A stretch of 45,657 nt of DNA, taken from Desulfarculaceae bacterium. GTDB taxonomy: Bacteria > Desulfobacterota > Desulfarculia > Desulfarculales > Desulfarculaceae. The stretch spans positions 1-45,657 of the forward strand of contig JAHLKT010000010.1 in NCBI GenBank assembly GCA_020444545.1, written 5' to 3'. Below, in pieces: positions 40,190-45,657 of this stretch (positions are counted from its first letter, which is position 1; the number at the start of each line of letters is the position of its first letter). Below the pieces are notes generated by a model that was given only the letters and a program-made list of their open reading frames with translations, searched no databases and was not told the DNA's origin. A program made the position numbers and the translations under genes.

Positions 40190-41842
40190 ATGAAGCCGAT
40201 CAGATACACCCAAGCCATGATCGACGAGTTCAAGGGCGATGGCTATTGGACCGACGAGACCTTCTTCGACTTTTACGACCGCAACGCAACTCAATTGGGT
40301 GACAACGAGGCCTTGGTGGACTCGCAGTACAGGGTCACCTGGGCCCAGGCCAAGGATCTGACCAACGCCATAGCCACCGCCTGGGCCGAGGGCGGCCTGC
40401 CCAAGGACGCCCGGGTGATCATCCAGTCGCCCAACAGCGTCTACGGCTTCCTGGCCCGCATCGCCGCCGAGCGGGCCGGGCTCATTTCCCTGACCGTGTA
40501 CCCCTATCTGCGGCAGCGCGAGTTGGAATACATGATGGAGCTCACCCAGGCCTCAATGGTGGTGATCCCCCACGTGTACCGCAAGTTCGACTACCTGGAG
40601 ATGTACAAGGGGTTCATGCAAAAGTTCCCCAGCCTGAAGCAGGTTTACCTGTTCGACGAACAGGTGCCCGCGGCAGCTCCGGAAGGCACCAAGAGCCTGG
40701 TGGCCACCTCCCAGGAGTACCTGGGCCGCATCGACCTGGGGCTTTTGGATTCGCGCCGCCTGGACACCACCGGCGACGTGGCCCTGTTGACCACCACCAC
40801 CGGCACCACCGGCATTCCCAAGCTGGTGGAGTGGCCCATCGCCTCGCGGGTGTGCACCGCCAAGGGGCGCATCGACATCTGGGGCCTGAATCAGGACGAC
40901 ATCACCATGGCCGTGGCCCCCCATGCCGGCGGCGCGGCCGGCACCCTGACCTACTTCGCCGCGCCCATGGCCGGGGCCAAGACGGTGATGCTCGAGGAGT
41001 TCGACCCCCACCTGGCCTTGGAGGTCATGGCCAAGGAGAAGGTCACGGCCATCGGGGTGGTGCCCACCCACCTGGTGCGCATGCTGGAGCAGGACATAGA
41101 GTCTTTCGACCTGTCCAGCCTGCGCTTCATTCGTTCGGCCGGCGGCTATCTGCCTCCCAAGGTGGCTTCCGAGGCCGAGGAGCGCTTCGCGGCAGCCATC
41201 ACCAGCGACCTGGGCACCCAGGACGTGGGTTCGGTGAGCGGCTGCCGGGTCACCGATTCGGTGGAGGTGCGGCGCGGCTCGGTGGGCCGCCCCCTGCCGG
41301 GCAACGTGGTCAAGCTGCTTGATGACGACGGCAAGCAGGTACCCGATGGAGAGCCCGGGGTGTTGTGGTTCAGGGGCCCCCATGCCCCGGCCGGCTATTA
41401 CCGCGACGAGGATCTCACGGCCACGGTTTTCAACCCGGACGGCTGGAGCACCACCGGCGACATCGTCAAGCTCGACCAGGAGTGCCTGTGGATCATGGGC
41501 CGTAAAAAGGACATGATCATCCGCGGCGGCCAAAACATCTATCCCGCCGAGCTCGAGGGGATGCTCAACAACCATCCCGCCGTGGGCTCGGTGGCGGTGG
41601 TGGGCATGCCCGACGAGGAGATGGGCGAAAAGACCTGCGCCTACGTGACTCCCAAGCCCGGGGCTTCGTTCAGCTTCGCGGACATGGTGGAATTCCTGCT
41701 GAGCAAGCAGATCTCCAAGTACAAGCTTCCCGAGCGCTTGGAGATCATCGAGGACATGCCCACGGTGGGCGACTCGGGCAAGATAAACAAGGAAGACCTG
41801 AAAAAGGATATCGCGGCCAAGCTCGCGGCGGAAAAGGCCTGA
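40190..41842 (+). CDS. Aryl-acid AMP ligase (EntE/DhbE-like; possible hydroxybenzoate-CoA ligase)
   Basis: This 550-residue adenylate-forming enzyme has LLTTTTGTTGIPKLVEW near residue 200, STTGDIVKLDQECLWIMGRK near 422, and IIRGGQNIYPAELEGML. A C-terminal Lys motif, GDSGKINKEDL, follows. Its overall pattern, including the RYTQAMIDEFKGDGYWTDET opening, resembles 2,3-dihydroxybenzoate-AMP ligases, which activate hydroxylated benzoates. In an anaerobic phenol or catechol locus it would activate 4-hydroxybenzoate or protocatechuate to its CoA ester for the reductase encoded downstream. AAGGAGG precedes the ATG, and the next gene starts two bases after its stop codon. Confidence 0.85.
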   Translation: MKPIRYTQAMIDEFKGDGYWTDETFFDFYDRNATQLGDNEALVDSQYRVTWAQAKDLTNAIATAWAEGGLPKDARVIIQSPNSVYGFLARIAAERAGLISLTVYPYLRQRELEYMMELTQASMVVIPHVYRKFDYLEMYKGFMQKFPSLKQVYLFDEQVPAAAPEGTKSLVATSQEYLGRIDLGLLDSRRLDTTGDVALLTTTTGTTGIPKLVEWPIASRVCTAKGRIDIWGLNQDDITMAVAPHAGGAAGTLTYFAAPMAGAKTVMLEEFDPHLALEVMAKEKVTAIGVVPTHLVRMLEQDIESFDLSSLRFIRSAGGYLPPKVASEAEERFAAAITSDLGTQDVGSVSGCRVTDSVEVRRGSVGRPLPGNVVKLLDDDGKQVPDGEPGVLWFRGPHAPAGYYRDEDLTATVFNPDGWSTTGDIVKLDQECLWIMGRKKDMIIRGGQNIYPAELEGMLNNHPAVGSVAVVGMPDEEMGEKTCAYVTPKPGASFSFADMVEFLLSKQISKYKLPERLEIIEDMPTVGDSGKINKEDLKKDIAAKLAAEKA

Positions 41843-41843
41843 C

Positions 41844-43085
41844 ATGTCAGCCGCGATACTGCTCATATCCACCCTGGACACCAAGGCCCAGGAAACCCGC
41901 TACCTGCGCCAGCGCATGGAGCGGGGCGGGGCCGAGGTTTTGCTCATGGACCTGTCCATGGGCGCGGCCTCGGATGAGAGCTGCGAGATTCCGCCCAGCG
42001 AGGTGGCCGCCGCCGCGGGGTGGAAAATCGAAGACATCCGGGCCTCCCGGGAGCGGGCCAAGATAACCGCGGCCATGATCCAGGGCGCAGTGAACATCGC
42101 CTCGGAGCGTTTCGCCGGTGGACGGCTGGACGCGGTGGTGGGCCTGGGCGGCTCCACGGGCTCCCTGATGGCCACGGAGGTGATGCGGGCCTTGCCCTTC
42201 GGCCTGCCCAAGCTTATGATTTCCTCTACAGCCGCACTGCCCGGTTTGGCCACCCGCTACATCGACACCGGGGATCTGCTTTTGTTCCACACCGTGGTGG
42301 AGATCGCCGGGCTTTCGCCCCTGCTGACCAGCGTGCTGGACCGGGCCGCCGCCGCGGCCTTGGCCCTGGCCAAGGTGCCGGTGATCAACCCCGAGGCGGT
42401 CGGGGGCCAGGGCCTGGTGGCCATGAGCATGTTCGGCCCTTGCGAGCGCTGCGCCCACCAGGTGCGCCTGAAGCTGGAGGAAAAGGGGTTCCAGGTCATC
42501 GGGTTTTCCGCCGCCGGGGTCTGTGACCGGGCCATGGAGGATATGATCGCCCAAGGCTACTTCGCGGGGGTGGTGGACCTGGCTCCGGGCGGCGTGGGCG
42601 AGCACCTGTTGGGGGGCATGCGCTCGGCCGGGCCCCACCGCCTGGAGGCGGCGGGCAAGCGGGGCATCCCCCAGGTCATCGCGCCCAGTGGGGTGAACCT
42701 GATGAGCCCGCGCAAGTCCCGCTACAAGCCCGATTATCACCAGCGCCGCAAATACGACTTGGACAAACTGAGGACTTTCCTGCGCCTGGACCCGGAGGAG
42801 CTTCGGGAAGTGGCCCAGGCCTTCGCGGACAAGCTGAATCAGGCCCAGGGGCCGGTGACCGTTTTGGTGCCCACACAGGGCTGGTGCTCCTTTGACCGCG
42901 AGGGCGGATCGGTCTTTGCGCCGGAAGAAGACCGGATCTTTACCCAAGAGCTCAGGGCCCGGCTCAAGCCCGGGGTAACCCTGCGCGAGGTGGACGCCAA
43001 CTTGGAGGACGACGCCTTCGGGGATGCGGTGGAAGAGGCCTTTTTGGATTTGCTGCCGCCGGTCGAAGTCGGGCTAGAGGCATAG
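41844..43085 (+). CDS. Tm-1-like ATP-binding domain protein (UPF0261), copy 2
   Basis: This 413-residue paralog of the protein at 32673-33848 shares the opening ILLISTLDTKAQETRYLRQR, the GLGGSTGSLMATEVMRALPF loop and the C-terminal VLVPTQGWCSFDREGG. It starts one base after the ligase stop and ends one base before the Nudix gene, so it is fully embedded in the phenylphosphate-synthase operon. The two copies differ strongly in sequence between motifs. UPF0261 function is unknown; Tm-1 of tomato binds ATP. A role in nucleotide-dependent activation or protein folding in this pathway is possible but unproven. Confidence 0.85.
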   Translation: MSAAILLISTLDTKAQETRYLRQRMERGGAEVLLMDLSMGAASDESCEIPPSEVAAAAGWKIEDIRASRERAKITAAMIQGAVNIASERFAGGRLDAVVGLGGSTGSLMATEVMRALPFGLPKLMISSTAALPGLATRYIDTGDLLLFHTVVEIAGLSPLLTSVLDRAAAAALALAKVPVINPEAVGGQGLVAMSMFGPCERCAHQVRLKLEEKGFQVIGFSAAGVCDRAMEDMIAQGYFAGVVDLAPGGVGEHLLGGMRSAGPHRLEAAGKRGIPQVIAPSGVNLMSPRKSRYKPDYHQRRKYDLDKLRTFLRLDPEELREVAQAFADKLNQAQGPVTVLVPTQGWCSFDREGGSVFAPEEDRIFTQELRARLKPGVTLREVDANLEDDAFGDAVEEAFLDLLPPVEVGLEA

Positions 43086-43086
43086 C

Positions 43087-43632
43087 ATGGCCAAACCCTG
43101 GCCCTTGATAAGTTCACAAACAGTCAGCGACGTGGGGCTGTTTTCCGTCACCCGCGACCGGGCCCTTTCGCCGCGCACCAAACAAGAGCGGGACTTTTGG
43201 GTGGTGCACATGCCAGATTGGTTGCACATGGTGGCGATCACCGCGCAAGGGCTGCTGGTGCTGGTGCGGCAATACCGCCACGCCAGCCGGCGTAGCGGCC
43301 TGGAGGTGCCCGGAGGGCTGCTGGACGCTTCGGACCCAGACCCGGCCGCGGCCGCGGCCCGCGAGCTCAGGGAGGAAACCGGCTATGCCGGCGGCCAGGT
43401 GGCCGATCTGGGCACCTACTGGCCCCAGCCCGCCTTGCTGGCCAACCGGGTCCACTTTTTCGCGGCCTCCGGGGTGGAGCTGGCCGGCGACCAGGAGCAG
43501 GACGCGGGCGAGGACTTGGAGGTGGTTTTGGCCGGGCCCGGGGAGCTGGAGAGGCTGTTGGCCAGCGGCGAGATTCACAACGCCATGAGCGTAATGGCTT
43601 TGGGCCTGGCCCGTCAGGCCGGAGTGCTTTAG
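43087..43632 (+). CDS. Nudix hydrolase (ADP-ribose pyrophosphatase-like)
   Basis: This 181-residue protein carries the Nudix box in VPGGLLDASDPDPAAAAARE followed by LREETGYAGG, slightly longer than the canonical 23-residue box. LVRQYRHASRRSGLEVPGG upstream is typical of ADP-ribose pyrophosphatases. It hydrolyses a nucleoside diphosphate linked to another group. In this operon it may remove a damaged nucleotide or hydrolyse a by-product; no direct evidence is visible. It lies one base after the Tm-1-like stop. Confidence 0.85.
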   Translation: MAKPWPLISSQTVSDVGLFSVTRDRALSPRTKQERDFWVVHMPDWLHMVAITAQGLLVLVRQYRHASRRSGLEVPGGLLDASDPDPAAAAARELREETGYAGGQVADLGTYWPQPALLANRVHFFAASGVELAGDQEQDAGEDLEVVLAGPGELERLLASGEIHNAMSVMALGLARQAGVL

Positions 43633-43642
43633 GGGAGGGGAA

Positions 43643-44314
43643 ATGATTCTGCGCAACTGGATGGAAAGGGAACCGGTCACCGTCGCCAGCGACACCCTGG
43701 TGGCCGAGGCTATCTCCTTGCTGGTGGAGGAGAACCTGCGGGCCTTGCCGGTGGTGGACGATGGAGTGCTGCGGGGCCTGGTGACCCGCAAGGATTTACA
43801 GGGCTGCGCCACCGCCGTGGCCCGGGCCCAGAACGAGCACGAGAACGACTACTTTCTCCACCGCCTGAGGATCAAGGACATCATGATCCGCATGCCCAAC
43901 ACGGTGGAAGTAGGGGACACGGTGGAGTCTTGCATGCTCAAGGGGCAAGAGGAGCTCATCCGCAACTACCCGGTAATGGATCAGGGGAAGTTGGTGGGCA
44001 TGATCTCCTCGCTGGAACTCTTTTCAGCCCTGAGCAGCATTCTGGGGGCCAATGAAATCTGGTGCGGCATCACCTTGGAGGCCATGCCCATAGAGAGCGG
44101 CACCATCGCCAAGGTGACCCAGGTGGTGGAGGATACCGGCGCGATTCTTTTCGGCGTTTTCACTATGCGTCTGCCTGGCGTGGAGGGGAAACGGATCATC
44201 CTGCGTTTTGACGGGGGCGCTGATGTGGAAACGGTGGCCCGGGCCCTGGAGCAAGCCGGCTACCGGATTTTCGAAAAAACCAATGCCGTGCAAACTTGCG
44301 GCCATGAATCATAA
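43643..44314 (+). CDS. ppsC: CBS-domain protein, phenylphosphate synthase subunit C-like
   Basis: This 223-residue (about 24 kDa) protein has a CBS pair, roughly residues 1-60 (WMEREPVTVASDTLVAEAIS) and 70-135 (IKDIMIRMPNTVEVGDTVES). A C-terminal ACT-like segment (ESGTIAKVTQVVEDTGAIL onward) follows. The phenylphosphate synthase gamma subunit, which stimulates the A-B pair, has this size and CBS content. CBS domains usually bind adenine nucleotides, so it may sense ATP or AMP. It lies after the Nudix gene with GGGGAGGGGAA before the ATG. Confidence 0.78.
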   Translation: MILRNWMEREPVTVASDTLVAEAISLLVEENLRALPVVDDGVLRGLVTRKDLQGCATAVARAQNEHENDYFLHRLRIKDIMIRMPNTVEVGDTVESCMLKGQEELIRNYPVMDQGKLVGMISSLELFSALSSILGANEIWCGITLEAMPIESGTIAKVTQVVEDTGAILFGVFTMRLPGVEGKRIILRFDGGADVETVARALEQAGYRIFEKTNAVQTCGHES

Positions 44315-44338
44315 GGCAAGCGGCGGGATGATTTCGGC

Positions 44339-44716
44339 ATGAACACCGTCACGGTAAAAACCGCCGCCGGGCGCTACAACTTGGAAGCATCGGCGGTATG
44401 GATCGGCCCTGATCTTCTGGTCTACGTGTGGGGCGGCGAGGCTCCCCACATCGGGTCGGTGGCCATGGCCACTCCGCGGCCCAGCCTGGCCGATCCCGCG
44501 CGCGCCAGCTCCACCGCCTCGGTGTTCACCTACGTGGGCCACAAGGAAGACGCCCTGGCCAAGGGGATGGCCGAGCGGCTCTCCGCCGCCTTGGAGGCCA
44601 AGGTGGTGGTGACGGCGGGCATTCACTGGGACGGCCTGGACCGGACGGGCATCGGGCAGGTGGTGGACAACAGCGAGGCTCTGCTGGCCCTTTTGCTGGC
44701 GGAGCTGAGCAAGTGA
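44339..44716 (+). CDS. LpdD-like prenylated-flavin chaperone/UbiD accessory protein
   Basis: This 125-residue protein shows the LpdD-type pattern: GEAPHIGSVAMATPRPSLAD near residues 33-52, ASVFTYVGHKEDALAKGMAE near 60-79 and VVVTAGIHWDGL near 88-99. LpdD occurs with UbiD-type gallate decarboxylases and helps handle or deliver prenyl-FMN. The stop overlaps the UbiX start by four bases (GTGA), so the two are coupled. It most likely serves the UbiD enzyme encoded at 33953-35362 or others outside the window. Confidence 0.75.
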   Translation: MNTVTVKTAAGRYNLEASAVWIGPDLLVYVWGGEAPHIGSVAMATPRPSLADPARASSTASVFTYVGHKEDALAKGMAERLSAALEAKVVVTAGIHWDGLDRTGIGQVVDNSEALLALLLAELSK

Positions 44717-45291
44717 GGGAGTCTGTGGGACAGTTGCCGTTAGTGCTGGGCATCAGCGGAGCCAGCGGAGTGATCTACGGGGTGGAGGCGCTCAAGGTGC
44801 TTCGGGATCTTGGGCAGCCCTGCCATCTTATCCTTAGCGAGGCCGGTGCGCGCAACCTGGCCATCGAGACGGACTACACCGTGGAGCAGGTCAAGGGCAT
44901 GGCCGCCAAGGTTTACGAGGTGGGAGACGTGGGGGCCGCGGTGGCCAGCGGCTCCTTCCGCCACCGGGGCATGTTGGTGGCTCCCTGCACCATCAAGACG
45001 CTCTCGGCCATTGCCAACTCCTTTAACTACAACCTGCTCATCCGGGCGGCCGACGTTTGCCTTAAGGAGCGCCGCCCCCTGGTGCTCATGGTGCGCGAGA
45101 CGCCCTTGCACAAGGGTCATTTGGAGCTGATGAGCAGGGCGGCGGATATGGGGGCGGTGATTCTGCCGCCGGTGCCGGCCTTTTATCACCGGCCCCAGAG
45201 CATCATGGACCTGATCCACCAGAGCATCGGCAAGGCTCTGGACCTTCTGGGCATCGAGCACGATCTGTTTAGGCGCTGGGACGGCCAATAG
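44713..45291 (+). CDS. ubiX: UbiX-type flavin prenyltransferase
   Basis: The start is GTG 44713 (GTG 44725, preceded by AGGGAG, is an alternative), overlapping the LpdD-like stop. The roughly 192-residue product has GISGASGVIYGVEAL, VAPCTIKTLSAIANSFNYNL and LVLMVRETPLHKGHLELM, then VILPPVPAFYHRPQSIMDLI. These are the FMN and prenyl-phosphate binding segments of UbiX. It makes prenyl-FMN from FMN and dimethylallyl phosphate, the cofactor required by UbiD. Its presence here supports an active UbiD-based aromatic carboxylation or decarboxylation route. Confidence 0.93.
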   Translation: MRESVGQLPLVLGISGASGVIYGVEALKVLRDLGQPCHLILSEAGARNLAIETDYTVEQVKGMAAKVYEVGDVGAAVASGSFRHRGMLVAPCTIKTLSAIANSFNYNLLIRAADVCLKERRPLVLMVRETPLHKGHLELMSRAADMGAVILPPVPAFYHRPQSIMDLIHQSIGKALDLLGIEHDLFRRWDGQ

Positions 45292-45322
45292 GCGCCCGGC
45301 ATTTTATTCGCGGAGGCCAAGC

Positions 45323-45657
45323 ATGCTTCTACCCAAGTTTGCCTTTCACCAACCGGCCGGCGTGGCCGAGGCGCTGGAGATCATGGCGCAGTACGGTGAA
45401 CGGGCGGCAATCATCGCCGGCGGCACTGATCTGCTGGTCAACATGAAACACGGCAAGCTGGCTCCGGCCCAGCTCATCGGCCTTGAGCGCCTTGATGATC
45501 TGGCCGGGCTGAGGGCGGAGGGCGACGCGCTGGTGGTGGGGCCCCGCCTCACCGCCTCGGCCCTGGCCGTCAGCGCGGAGCTTAGCGGCGCGGCCAAGGT
45601 TCTGGCCCTGGGCGCGGGCGCGGTGGGCTCGCCCCAGGTGCGCAACCGGGCCACGGT
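45323..45657 (+). CDS. FAD subunit of a xanthine-oxidase-family enzyme, probably 4-hydroxybenzoyl-CoA reductase beta (5' part)
   Basis: The ATG follows GCGGAGG; the gene runs off the right edge after 111 residues. The readable part has LPKFAFHQPAGVAEALEIM, the FAD-binding AGGTDLLVNMKHG at residues 32-44 and GSPQVRNRAT near the end, all typical of CoxM/HcrB FAD subunits. Such subunits occur in CO dehydrogenase, xanthine dehydrogenase and 4-hydroxybenzoyl-CoA reductase. Following phenylphosphate-synthase, UbiX and aryl ligase genes, HcrB is the best guess, as 4-hydroxybenzoyl-CoA reduction is the next step of anaerobic phenol degradation. Confidence 0.75.
   Translation, partial: MLLPKFAFHQPAGVAEALEIMAQYGERAAIIAGGTDLLVNMKHGKLAPAQLIGLERLDDLAGLRAEGDALVVGPRLTASALAVSAELSGAAKVLALGAGAVGSPQVRNRAT

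Noticed and set aside
1-45657. CRISPR arrays, rRNA genes, intact insertion sequences
   Set aside because: No regularly spaced repeats, rRNA-like sequence or transposase genes were seen on either strand.

Overview
The window is a high-GC (by eye about two-thirds G+C), gene-dense stretch of an anaerobic bacterial chromosome. HdrA/MvhD/CCG electron-transfer proteins, a BKACE-Liv operon, CoA-dependent catabolism and phenylphosphate-synthase-type genes together suggest a strictly anaerobic Desulfobacterota, perhaps a Desulfarculia-like sulfate reducer that degrades aromatics. This placement is inferred from gene content only; there is no rRNA or marker gene here.

Region 1 (1-8797, + strand) is the 3' part of a catabolic operon. 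It holds the tail of an upstream gene, a fused TRAP permease, a creatininase-family protein, an MmgE/PrpD protein, a SAM methyltransferase, a GlcD-like FAD oxidase with a split GlcF-like partner (a two-cluster ferredoxin and a CCG protein), and a URO-D/MtaA-like methyltransferase. Region 2 (8820-17226) is controlled by a PAS sigma-54 activator on the - strand. Opposite it is a near-consensus -24/-12 promoter driving a nine-gene operon: TusA-like without the catalytic Cys, TusA, MvhD-like, two HdrA-like flavoproteins, a small winged helix protein, DsrE-like, HdrD-like and DUF1638. It reads as a coherent cytoplasmic thiol/sulfur-relay plus flavin electron-confurcation module and is the best candidate for an undescribed system.

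Region 3 (17275-25443, - strand) is a BKACE operon: XRE-cupin regulator, 3-hydroxyacyl-CoA-dehydrogenase-family enzyme, LivHMGF, a Liv-type binding protein, a threonine-dehydrogenase-like SDR and BKACE. It looks like uptake of a beta-hydroxy acid, oxidation to the beta-keto acid, and acetyl-CoA-dependent cleavage. Region 4 (25651-31837, - strand) is a beta-oxidation operon (acyl-CoA dehydrogenase, thiolase, hydroxyacyl-CoA dehydrogenase, acyl-CoA ligase) ending in an unusual tandem double-TetR regulator.

Region 5 (31838-32672) is a non-coding scar with the 3' half of a tRNA-Val(CAC) and the C-terminal stump of a tyrosine integrase, the remains of an integrated element.

Region 6 (32673-45657) is an aromatic carboxylation locus resembling anaerobic phenol or catechol degradation. 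It has a UbiD decarboxylase/carboxylase, a LysR regulator with matching dyad sites on both sides, phenylphosphate synthase subunits A, B and C (C is a CBS protein), an aryl-acid AMP ligase, a Nudix hydrolase, LpdD- and UbiX-type prenyl-FMN proteins, and the start of a 4-hydroxybenzoyl-CoA-reductase-like FAD subunit. Two Tm-1-like (UPF0261) proteins of unknown role are embedded here. The likely chemistry is phenol (or catechol) to aryl phosphate, carboxylation, CoA thioester formation and reductive dehydroxylation.
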